Part shown: one piece after another, positions 17,681-25,629 of the stretch
How the letters are laid out: every line of letters starts with the position of its first letter
How positions within the stretch are numbered: position 1 is the first letter of the stretch
DNA from: Candidatus Woesearchaeota archaeon
GTDB lineage: Archaea; Nanobdellota; Nanobdellia; Woesearchaeales; UBA10216
NCBI GenBank assembly: GCA_016211185.1
Contig: JACQST010000059.1
Location: 1-33,993, forward strand
Length of the DNA: 33,993 nucleotides
Reading direction: 5' to 3'
Position numbers and translations under genes: made by a program
The notes under the pieces: generated by a model
Told to the model about the DNA's origin: nothing
Database searches by the model: none
Seen by the model: the letters and a program-made list of their open reading frames with translations, nothing else

Positions 17681-18223
17681 CTACACATAATCCCTAATCC
17701 TGCCCTTATACTCCTCATAAAGCAGCCACAAAACCAGCAGCACAGCATCCAGAACAGCAAGAAGCATGAACCTGTAAGGCAGGTCTGAGCCCAATACTGA
17801 TGAGGGAACTGCCAGGCTGACAAGGTCAAGCCCAAAATCCTCTGAGTTGAACGGGTAAAAAGGCATAACCGTGCCGTTAATTGTCCCGTCAAGAAAAACA
17901 TGAGACAGCGTGCCAAACGCAAAAAGCAGAGCATACACATGCATGGACTTAGTCCTGAGCACCTTCAGGAAAAGAAAGAAAAACATAACTCCAATAACTG
18001 GCAAAACCAGAGAATGCGTAACGGTGCGGTGAATGCTCGTTATTGGGACAGAGCCAAAATGCGAAGCAACTATGAAGACAGGAATGTCCAAGTCAGGAAG
18101 AAGGCCTGAAATCCCGGCAAAAAGAGCCATCCGCCTGGAGATTTTCCTGCCACGCCTCCCGAAATTCCTGTACATATCCGCCAAAAGAAGCGGGAAAAGT
18201 ATATGCGCTACCGCGAAAGGCAT
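17681..18223 (-). CDS. YdjM/DUF457-like membrane-bound metal-dependent hydrolase
   Basis: AVAHILFPLL, GISGLLPDLDIPVF, HRTVTHSLVLPV and GTLSHVFLDG: His/Asp motifs within a multi-TM protein. Confidence 0.75.
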   Translation of the reverse strand: MPFAVAHILFPLLLADMYRNFGRRGRKISRRMALFAGISGLLPDLDIPVFIVASHFGSVPITSIHRTVTHSLVLPVIGVMFFFLFLKVLRTKSMHVYALLFAFGTLSHVFLDGTINGTVMPFYPFNSEDFGLDLVSLAVPSSVLGSDLPYRFMLLAVLDAVLLVLWLLYEEYKGRIRDYV

Positions 18224-18261
18224 CTTAGCTCCTCTTTTTCACAAACAAACAGCCTTAAAAA

Positions 18262-18984
18262 TCAGGCAACTTGCGTATATAAAGGATAAGGGTGCTTCGT
18301 TGCAGCCCTCTGCTCCGGGCCAAGGTTCCTCATTAGCTCCTCTATGTTAATTACAGGCCTGCTGAACTTGTCGTAGTCCTCCATCATCCTTGGGCAAGCA
18401 GTGTTGACATAACACTCAATGAACGGAAAGTTCTGAAGCTCAGTGAAATCAACAGTGTCAGAAACCAGATAGTAGTAGTTCTTGTCAGGGTAAATGCGCT
18501 TCAGAGCCTGCCCTGCCTTCAAGTGCAGCTGGCCAGGCTTGGTAGAGACCAGTATCCCTATCTCTGTTGAGTGCAGAAACTTGGCGTATGCGGCCTTTAT
18601 CTTTCTTTGCTCCTCCTCAGCCTCATATGGGTCAAGCCTGTAGAAGTGCCTGTTGACAGGGTCAAAGACAAAAAGCTCCTTCCCCGACGCCAAAGTGCCC
18701 CTCGGGTGAAACCTCCCGGTCCCGATGAAGAGAACCGCTTCGATATCCGAATCAGTGTTAGCTGGAAAGTCGCAGCCATACATCTGGCCGGCATGCTTTG
18801 AGTGGAAGCCCTTAATTATAGTTACCCTCTTACCGGCGGCCTCAAGCTGCGTCCTCACATCCTCCAGCCTGTGAAGGTGCTGGATATTAGTAACGAGCCC
18901 AATACTCATGGGAAGCTGCGCAACATGAGCAGCCTCAAGAAGAATCTCAGCATCAACCTTTGCCTCAATAAAGAACGTTTTCAT
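18262..18984 (-). CDS. Diphthamide synthase subunit Dph2-like protein, short form
   Basis: IGLVTNIQHLHRLEDVRTQLEAAG, GQMYGCDF, FIGTGRFHPRGTLASG, TKPGQ and YVNTACPRM are Dph2 motifs. Only 240 aa. Confidence 0.85.
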   Translation of the reverse strand: MKTFFIEAKVDAEILLEAAHVAQLPMSIGLVTNIQHLHRLEDVRTQLEAAGKRVTIIKGFHSKHAGQMYGCDFPANTDSDIEAVLFIGTGRFHPRGTLASGKELFVFDPVNRHFYRLDPYEAEEEQRKIKAAYAKFLHSTEIGILVSTKPGQLHLKAGQALKRIYPDKNYYYLVSDTVDFTELQNFPFIECYVNTACPRMMEDYDKFSRPVINIEELMRNLGPEQRAATKHPYPLYTQVA

Positions 18985-19362
18985 CTACTGAAGGAGGACC
19001 GCGTTTATTGCGCCCTCCTGTCCCGGCCTGTTAGTAACCCTTGCCTTCCCAAGGTCAGTATCAATAACAGAGCCCTTCGTGATTATGTTCCTCCTGATAA
19101 AATGCTTGCTCGCAGGGTTGCCAACAACAGCCTTGATATTAGCCTTGACATACTTCCCTGACCTGGCATCATAAACATTAGCAGTGCCAGCAGCCATAAC
19201 CCTCAACTTAACCCCGCCACCCCTGATTCTTGTCCTCTTAATCTGGCCTTCACCAACACGCGAAAAAGTCGGCTCACTGCCGATCTCGCTCAGCCTCTTG
19301 TCACGCAGCTTCTTATACCTGCCACCAGAAGGACTCCTTCTCGATTTAGCCTGAGTAATCAT
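18985..19362 (-). CDS. rps8e: 30S ribosomal protein S8e
   Basis: SRRSPSGGRYKKLRDKRLSEIGSEP and VVGNPASKHFIRRNIITKGSVIDTDLGKARVTNRPGQEGAINAVL. The start at 19362 fits a TATA-like element near 19384-19393. Confidence 0.93.
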   Translation of the reverse strand: MITQAKSRRSPSGGRYKKLRDKRLSEIGSEPTFSRVGEGQIKRTRIRGGGVKLRVMAAGTANVYDARSGKYVKANIKAVVGNPASKHFIRRNIITKGSVIDTDLGKARVTNRPGQEGAINAVLLQ

Positions 19363-19484
19363 ATACAGGAAAGGCATTCATAAGTTATTTATAATATTTG
19401 CGGTGCCACAAATAGGGCGCATTTCACAAACTTTATATATCAATCAATTTCTTCGCACATTATCGATTTTTGAGGGGTTTTTGA

Positions 19485-19709
19485 ATGGAACTGGAGAGAC
19501 CTTTGGATGCGCTCAACGATGCGCGCAACAAAAGAGTATTAGTGGAGCTGAAGAACGGAAGGCAGTACGCGGGCAAGCTGAAAGCATTTGACATACACGT
19601 AAACATAGTGCTTCAGGACGCTGAGGAACGCGCTGAAGGAGAGACAAAGAGAAAGCTTGGCGTAACCTTCATAAGGGGAGACACAATCATACTGATAACG
19701 CCGGAGTAA
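19485..19709 (+). CDS. Sm-like archaeal protein (LSm)
   Basis: ERPLDALNDARNKRVLVELKNGRQYAGKLKAFDIHVNIVLQDAEE, then VTFIRGDTIILITPE (Sm1 and Sm2 motifs). Confidence 0.95.
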   Translation: MELERPLDALNDARNKRVLVELKNGRQYAGKLKAFDIHVNIVLQDAEERAEGETKRKLGVTFIRGDTIILITPE

Positions 19710-19716
19710 TGGTGAA

Positions 19717-19881
19717 ATGGTAAAGGGAACTCATTCTATGGGCAAGAAGTCCGGCAAGAAAAACACCATCTACTGCAGGCGCTGCGGAAGCAAATCATAC
19801 AACCTAAACAGGAACAAGTGCAGCAGCTGCGGATACGGAAAATCAGCCAGACTAAGAGGATACAACTGGCAGAAGGGCTGA
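19717..19881 (+). CDS. rpl37e: 50S ribosomal protein L37e (not in the supplied ORF track)
   Basis: Manual translation: MVKGTHSMGKKSGKKNTIYCRRCGSKSYNLNRNKCSSCGYGKSARLRGYNWQKG*. Zinc ribbon CxxC...CxxC. Confidence 0.93.
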   Translation: MVKGTHSMGKKSGKKNTIYCRRCGSKSYNLNRNKCSSCGYGKSARLRGYNWQKG

Positions 19882-20218
19882 TAGATGAATCGGGACTGTA
19901 TTTTTCAAGGACTCGGGCAAGAAGACCTCGCCAGAGTTGCAGGACAGACAATCCCCAGATACTCAAGAAGTATACAGCAGGGTGCTGATGCCTTAACCAA
20001 TCTTATACTGATGGACGAGTCCCCAGCCCATCATTCAGCAGATTTCTTCGATACAGCCAAGAACATGCAAATGTGCGAAAAGTTCGAGAATTTGCCGACA
20101 CAAGAATAAGCCAAAAACTGGCGTTACTTATATTGATTCGGCAATCGGAACTAAAACCAAATCAAGAATTCAGGCAGACAAGAAAACTCCTTGAACAAGA
20201 AACAAATGGCGAAATTCG

Positions 20219-20668
20219 CTATCCATACCTCTCGCCCTCAACATTAGCCTCCCTGAGAAGCTCCAGAGTCTCCTCATCCATAGAATAACTCTTGTTATAG
20301 TAAACCTTCCTTATGCCTGCGTTGATGATTGACTTTGCGCAGTAACGGCACGGACAGTGGCTCGTGAAGATTGCGGCGTCCTTTGTCGCTATTCCTTGGT
20401 ATGCTGCCTGAACAATGGCGTTCTCCTCGGCATGGACACACATGCACTCATGCAGCCCCTCGCCGCTCTTAACACTTGATGCACAGCGCTCACAGCCGCC
20501 CTCATTGCAGTTTTTCACTCCGCGAGCAGTGCCATTATAGCCTGTCGAGATAATCATATTGTCCTTAACGACGACTGCTCCAACCTGCCTCCTGACGCAA
20601 GAGCTTTTCTTGGCAATGAGCCTGGAAACCTCAATAAAATACTGCGTCCAACTGATTTTTTCCTGCAT
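20219..20668 (-). CDS. dCMP deaminase / ComEB-like cytidine deaminase family
   Basis: CVHAEENAIVQAA and SHCPCRYCAKSIINAGIRKVYY zinc-binding motifs, plus VRRQVGAVVVKDNMIISTGYNGT. Confidence 0.93.
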   Translation of the reverse strand: MQEKISWTQYFIEVSRLIAKKSSCVRRQVGAVVVKDNMIISTGYNGTARGVKNCNEGGCERCASSVKSGEGLHECMCVHAEENAIVQAAYQGIATKDAAIFTSHCPCRYCAKSIINAGIRKVYYNKSYSMDEETLELLREANVEGERYG

Positions 20669-20674
20669 AAAAGC

Positions 20675-21229
20675 TCACCTCCACACAACCCTCAGCACGC
20701 GAGCCATCTGCTGAGCACGCGCCCTGAACTCATCAATGGTGCCCTCGTTAACAATGGCGTAGTCAGCCATAGCTATCGGGGAAGCTTTGTCAATGTTCTC
20801 AATCTCCGCTATGTCCCTTGACCTCGCCTGCTCCTCAGAAAGGCGACGCTCACCCCTGAAAGCAAGACGCCTATATCTGGTGGCAGGCGACGCATAAATG
20901 GCAAGAAGCACAAGACCTGGAAATTTAGGCTTCAGATAGGTGTATTCCTGCCAGCTATACAAGCCGTCAATAACCACGTCAGAACTACTTAAGGTATCCC
21001 TTATCTTGGGCTCGTTCAGCTTGGCATAAGCATCCATGCCGTGCTCAACACGCAACGTTTCCCTCACAACAGACTCGTTCTCCTCATTGATATCAAGCCC
21101 TCTCCTCTCAAGCTCGTCCATAGTAACAGCGCCGAAACGTATCTTCCTGTATCCTTCCTTCTCAAAAACCTCTGTCGCGGTGCTCTTCCCTGCGCCAGGC
21201 ATCCCCACAATCGCGATAAGCCCATGCAT
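20675..21229 (-). CDS. UPF0200-type predicted nucleotide kinase (dephospho-CoA kinase-like)
   Basis: P-loop IAIVGMPGAGKSTATEVF, then VTMDELERRGLDINEENESVVRETLR and DVVIDGLYSWQEY. The start at MHGLIAI (21229) is more plausible than the longer ORF. Confidence 0.82.
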   Translation of the reverse strand: MHGLIAIVGMPGAGKSTATEVFEKEGYRKIRFGAVTMDELERRGLDINEENESVVRETLRVEHGMDAYAKLNEPKIRDTLSSSDVVIDGLYSWQEYTYLKPKFPGLVLLAIYASPATRYRRLAFRGERRLSEEQARSRDIAEIENIDKASPIAMADYAIVNEGTIDEFRARAQQMARVLRVVWR

Positions 21230-21295
21230 AACGCGAAGTTGTCCACGAAGATTTAAAAAGGTTTTTGGAAAGTTGGAAATACAGAAGAGCAAAAA

Positions 21296-21562
21296 TTATC
21301 TGCCCAAAAGCCTATACGGGAGTTCACAGCCTATAACACCTGCAAGTCCATAAAGAACGCCAAGAGGAACTGCATTAATGCCCAGCTCGGGATTAGCGGT
21401 AACCACGACAGCTGAACCCGCGCAACCCGCAACAATCGGATAAGCATATTGCCTGGCCAATCTCATGGATGCCAGTGCCAAGCCGCTACCAACTCCTATT
21501 GCAGCACCAACACCCAAACCAATCGGATTGATGTTGCTCACCAAGTCCTGAATTCCGTCCAT
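21296..21562 (-). CDS. Small glycine-rich membrane protein
   Basis: Two hydrophobic stretches with G-rich packing. TATA-like TTTATATA on the - strand at about 21586-21593. Confidence 0.55.
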   Translation of the reverse strand: MDGIQDLVSNINPIGLGVGAAIGVGSGLALASMRLARQYAYPIVAGCAGSAVVVTANPELGINAVPLGVLYGLAGVIGCELPYRLLGR

Positions 21563-21639
21563 GCGTTACCTACAAGAAGACCTAATATATAAATGTTTCG
21601 TTACTAAGCAGTAGCAATAACGCTAAAAAAATCCGTTAC

Positions 21640-21662
21640 GCTAAAAACGCAGCGTTTTTGGC
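21640..21662. repeat. Hairpin-forming inverted repeat
   Basis: GCTAAAAACGC-A-GCGTTTTTGGC. The inner 8 bp (AAAAACGC/GCGTTTTT) are perfect. Confidence 0.6.
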
Positions 21663-21698
21663 TCTTAAGGGGAAAACTTAGGGTGTGGTACCCACAGA

Positions 21699-21724
21699 GC
21701 AGGGTAACTAGCCTGCAATTTTTT
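21699..21724 (+). terminator. Terminator-like hairpin plus T6, on the + strand between two - strand genes
   Basis: GCAGG (21699-21703), 8-nt loop, CCTGC (21712-21716), AA, then TTTTTT (21719-21724). Confidence 0.4.
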
Positions 21725-21732
21725 CTTCCTTG

Positions 21733-23157
21733 TTAGTATGTGGTGTTTATCTGGTCCTGCTCATACTTCAAGCCTTTTTTCAGGGCAAGCTCTGCCCTCA
21801 TCAGCTCCTGGCCGATGTAGATGGCATGGCTGATGTCGCTGGCCTTCTGCTCCAGCACAATCCACCTTGAAGCCTCCTGAGAACTCGCTGCTAAGAACTC
21901 CTCAAGCCTCTGGCCATCAGGCGAAAGATGAGTTACCTTTATCCTGCCGCCCTCAACTGATATGTGAATGTTTCCCCTCGGGTCAAGGTTTCCAGTGCTC
22001 CTTGGAAGCTCAAAAGAAATGTTCTTATCCAAAGGATACTCCCGAAGGACTTCCTGCGCCTGCCTGAAATGCCTCTCATAAACATGCGCACTGGCAGAAA
22101 TCATGATGGTTTCGCCGAGCTCTTTTCCTGTCTCTGCGCATAACTGCTTCTGAAGCTTCCTTAAAGCATAAGCGTTCTTAGGCCACGCACCATAGATGTC
22201 GTTGCTCCTCAAATAAGCAATCAGGTAAAGCTTATCGCCCTGAATTATCGCCTGCACAAGGTTAAGGCACGGCGGGTTAATGCTGTCCATATCCAAGTTG
22301 ACGTCCCAAGTGACAGCAACAGCCCTCCTGGTATGGGGATGCTCATTAAGCTTCCGGGCAATTTTACTAATCTGGTCAACCCCCTTATGAGACCTTAGCC
22401 TCTGGCCATAAGTATATGTGATTTCAGGAACCTTCTGGTCAGTAAGAACCTGTGGATAATACTCCTCAAGCTCCTCCTCCGGAAAAGCAAAATAGGGCTT
22501 CCATTGGGGCTTGTCAGGGTCCTCATGAGTAATTATGGTTGAAAGGCAGATAATCTCCTTTTGCTTCTCCTCGTGCTGAGACTCCTTGAGAGCTCCGAAC
22601 TTCATAATCGTGCTTAGAGCCTGAAGCCATGCCTCGCCAATTGTCCTTGCCCGAATCTTGAAAACAGGGTCAGTGGGGAAATTCATCGGAACCTCAACCC
22701 TCGCCTCAGGAAATGACTCAGGGCTCCCGTAGCCCGTCTTTAAAGGCAGCCCTGCAATAACCTGCTTCAAGACGCTGTAGTCTGTAACGTTCCTGGCGTC
22801 AATGACATCGACATTCTTCCTGAAGCTCTCAACAGCATCCAAAGGAATCTCATTATCCACCCGCGCACCACTCACTCCCCTTACCGAACGTTCATCATCC
22901 ACCCCTTTTTCCTTTAGGCTGATAAGTGCCTGTCCGCTCTGGCTCCTGTCCTGGCCGCACACAACTATGTAACGGATGTTCTTGTTGAAAAGGCAGTACC
23001 TGAGAACAGTGTTAAGCCCGGCATCCTTTGAATAAAGCTGGCCGATAACCGCATAGCTGTCTCTGTCCAGATGCCTCTCAACAATCTCAAGCGGAGTCCA
23101 CAAAGTGCAGACTGCAACATTACTCTTCTCGTTACCAAGCTTCACAGACTGTTTCAT
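21733..23157 (-). CDS. thyA: Thymidylate synthase (ThyA) flanked by MtrA/DUF4346-like N- and C-terminal segments
   Basis: TS core ITYTYGQRLR...RRAVAVTWDVNLD...NPPCLNLVQAIIQGDKLYLIAYLRSNDIYGAWPKN. N-terminal NVAVCTLWTPLEIVE...AVIGQLYSKDAGLNTVLRYCLFNKNIRYIVVCGQDRSQSGQALISL. C-terminal DISHAIYIGQELMRAELALKKGLKYEQD. Confidence 0.88.
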   Translation of the reverse strand: MKQSVKLGNEKSNVAVCTLWTPLEIVERHLDRDSYAVIGQLYSKDAGLNTVLRYCLFNKNIRYIVVCGQDRSQSGQALISLKEKGVDDERSVRGVSGARVDNEIPLDAVESFRKNVDVIDARNVTDYSVLKQVIAGLPLKTGYGSPESFPEARVEVPMNFPTDPVFKIRARTIGEAWLQALSTIMKFGALKESQHEEKQKEIICLSTIITHEDPDKPQWKPYFAFPEEELEEYYPQVLTDQKVPEITYTYGQRLRSHKGVDQISKIARKLNEHPHTRRAVAVTWDVNLDMDSINPPCLNLVQAIIQGDKLYLIAYLRSNDIYGAWPKNAYALRKLQKQLCAETGKELGETIMISASAHVYERHFRQAQEVLREYPLDKNISFELPRSTGNLDPRGNIHISVEGGRIKVTHLSPDGQRLEEFLAASSQEASRWIVLEQKASDISHAIYIGQELMRAELALKKGLKYEQDQINTTY

Positions 23158-23197
23158 GCGGACAAGTTCCTTTTACTTCTATAAAATTGTTGCTACA

Positions 23198-24334
23198 TTA
23201 CGCATAGAATCTTTTGCCATTCCTGTAATCCCTTGCAAGCTCCCTTAACTTTTCAGGTTCAGCATGTATGCCCTTCTTTTTCAGCAGCCCTGAAACTCGG
23301 CCGGATGACAGGAACTGGAGGAACTGGGTGGTGTTTTTAGGCTTAACTGTGATGTGGCACCTCTCAAAGTCAATCATTACAGGCTTGCCGCTCTTAATGA
23401 CTATTATGTGCTTCAAGGGATGATGCATCTCCTCCTTGCCCACGCCCATCCTGTCCATCAGCAGACACTGCCTCAAAACTTCCTTCACAACCTTTACAGC
23501 AGCTTCAGCACTGCACGCTTGAAGGAAATCACATATGTATTGCCCCTCCACAAAGCGGTATGCAAAGAAGCCATTGCCTGCAAAAACCAGCTCAGGACCG
23601 ATGCCCTTCCTGTTAAGGCGCCGAAGCCAAGCGGCCTCGTTAGAAACCCTGCCTTTGGCCTTTGAGTCAGGCCTCTCGGCCTTAACAGCAACCTTCCTTT
23701 TCCTGTAAACTGCAGTGTACACAACTCCCCTCTTGCCCCTGGCGAAAAGGCGGACTGCACTAGCGCCTTTTTTCTCCAACTCCACCAGAAGGGGTTTCTT
23801 GGCTATCAAGTAGCAGTAAAGCGTCTCAAAAAAGAACCTCTTCTGCCCTATTACGCTGAAGTCATAGCAGTTGTCCTTGATTATTCTCTCCACCGCATGG
23901 TTCGTTGTAAGGCTGCTCGCTACAAGAATAATCCTCCCGTCGGGCTTCAGGAAATTACTGCTTGCCCTGATAAAGCGCTCAACCGTCTCATAGCCCTTCC
24001 TGCCCCCGTATATCGCCCTATCCTCAATCCCTTTATCCTGAGGAAGATACGGCGGGTTGAAAATGATTGTATCAAACTGCCCCCTGATGCCCTCAAAAAG
24101 GTCTGCCCTGCGAAACTTTATCCTGATACCCTCACTTGCAGCATTTGTCCTTGCCGCATGAAGCGCAGCATCGCTGATGTCTGTCGCTGTCGCTGATTTC
24201 ACGCCCTCTTTCTTCGCTGCAGCTATTGCAAGGATACCTGTTCCTGTGCCCACCTCAAGGACGTCCCCTACTGCATGCTCCTTCACAGCTTCAAGAAGAA
24301 GATAGCTGTCCTCAGCAGGGTTGTAGACTGCCAT
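23198..24334 (-). CDS. Mtq2/HemK-like methyltransferase fused to a C-terminal COG2112-like protein kinase domain
   Basis: N-terminal VLEVGTGTGILAIAAA and FNPPYLPQ (NPPY motif). C-terminal RLFARGKRGVVYTAVYRKRKVAVKAER, MDRMGVGKEEMHHPLKHIIV and KPVMIDFERC (kinase-like). Confidence 0.87.
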   Translation of the reverse strand: MAVYNPAEDSYLLLEAVKEHAVGDVLEVGTGTGILAIAAAKKEGVKSATATDISDAALHAARTNAASEGIRIKFRRADLFEGIRGQFDTIIFNPPYLPQDKGIEDRAIYGGRKGYETVERFIRASSNFLKPDGRIILVASSLTTNHAVERIIKDNCYDFSVIGQKRFFFETLYCYLIAKKPLLVELEKKGASAVRLFARGKRGVVYTAVYRKRKVAVKAERPDSKAKGRVSNEAAWLRRLNRKGIGPELVFAGNGFFAYRFVEGQYICDFLQACSAEAAVKVVKEVLRQCLLMDRMGVGKEEMHHPLKHIIVIKSGKPVMIDFERCHITVKPKNTTQFLQFLSSGRVSGLLKKKGIHAEPEKLRELARDYRNGKRFYA

Positions 24335-24408
24335 TATAGGCAAGCCTGTTGAGCTTGTTAATAAGCTATTTGTATTATGAAACTTGAAGTTATCAAAACT
24401 TTAAATTT

Positions 24409-25041
24409 CTATCCCTCTGCCTTGTATAGCCTTTCGAAAATCTCCTTCCTGATAAAAGTTGTTTTGCTGAGGCGCTTCATTTTCTCTTCAAGATCAATAA
24501 TAATCCACTTGTTCTTCCTCTTCTGCCTTATTGCCTCCTCAACAATTCCAGCCCAATCAATATTTTTCTCTGCCCTTACAATTGTTTCCATGTCCTCGTA
24601 ATCCTTTTCCCGGTCAGTGACTGATTTCAGCATCATCAAGAGCTCCACTGGAGCTGTAAAAACAGTCAGTTCATTCTTACCGATGTAATCGTGCCTTTGC
24701 GTGAACCTGCCGAATTCCACCTGAAAGCCAAAAACGTCCTTAACGAAAAGGTCGAACCGATCCTCTCCTCTGGAATAAATCAGGGGCTTGTTTCCAGTTT
24801 TTCCCCTTTTCCCCTCAAAAACAGTTCTTATTGATTTCTCCGAATATCCCAGTTTCTCTATAGCACGAATGAAGGTCGCCCTATCCTTCCTGTTCATGAA
24901 TACCATATCTATGTCCTTTGTTGAATTCTTGTATCCCCTGAACATCATGGCAGTGCCTCCTATTGCAAGGCACTCCACATCCTCACCCAAATAGTCAGCT
25001 ATCAACCTGAACAAGTCCTCCTGATCCTGCGTGCTTATCAA
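24409..25041 (-). CDS. Nucleotidyltransferase-fold protein (DUF6036/AbiEii-like)
   Basis: CLAIGGTAMMFRGYKNSTKDIDMVFM: GG...S/T..DxD-type NTase motif. Confidence 0.78.
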   Translation of the reverse strand: MISTQDQEDLFRLIADYLGEDVECLAIGGTAMMFRGYKNSTKDIDMVFMNRKDRATFIRAIEKLGYSEKSIRTVFEGKRGKTGNKPLIYSRGEDRFDLFVKDVFGFQVEFGRFTQRHDYIGKNELTVFTAPVELLMMLKSVTDREKDYEDMETIVRAEKNIDWAGIVEEAIRQKRKNKWIIIDLEEKMKRLSKTTFIRKEIFERLYKAEG

Positions 25042-25520
25042 TTCAAGTACCTCTCAGGCATTCGCCGAACCCTCATATATCCCCTGGCTTGCTTGTACAG
25101 GGCAACAATGCTATCTTCAACGCCCTGCTTTTTCGCCAAGTCAAACAGACGTTTCCAATCGCGTACATGCCTGAACAAGTAAGATGTTGCCTGCAACGTC
25201 CTTGAATCCCCTATCCTCACCCCGTCAATTATGGCGTGCTCTATTGTGTAGTTGCCGCTCACATAATGCTCAAATCCCGGCCGCAGCTTTTCAGGGCTAT
25301 ACCTGTTTACTATGTCGTAGAAACCATTGGTTTTTCTCTTTGGAAGCTCGTGAATAGCGTATATTCTTTTCTGCTTCCCCCCACCGCTAACTTCTACAAG
25401 CCCCTTCTTCTTGAGCTTTGAAAGAAGGTTGATTGCAGACTGCCTGCTCAACCCGCGCTCACTTGCAAACCGCTCCACCGTATATTTTCCTTCCTTAATC
25501 TCCATATTCACATTATGCAT
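25038..25520 (-). CDS. Winged-helix DNA-binding protein, operon partner of the NTase
   Basis: VERFASERGLSRQSAINLLSKLKKKGLVEVSGGGKQKRIYAIHE (HTH plus wing). Its 3' end overlaps the NTase start by 4 nt. Confidence 0.75.
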   Translation of the reverse strand: MHNVNMEIKEGKYTVERFASERGLSRQSAINLLSKLKKKGLVEVSGGGKQKRIYAIHELPKRKTNGFYDIVNRYSPEKLRPGFEHYVSGNYTIEHAIIDGVRIGDSRTLQATSYLFRHVRDWKRLFDLAKKQGVEDSIVALYKQARGYMRVRRMPERYLN

Positions 25521-25629
25521 ATTAAGTGATATTTAAAGTTTTCTTTTTTATTGTTATCCGTCTTCTTATGCCTTTTCATAAACATCAAAGAACCCAAAAT
25601 ATAGATAACTGCGTAGCTCTTCAAAGCCC

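Noticed and set aside
19885-20109. 74-aa ORF after L37e
   Set aside because: No recognisable family, no clear promoter and no supporting features. Not called as a CDS.
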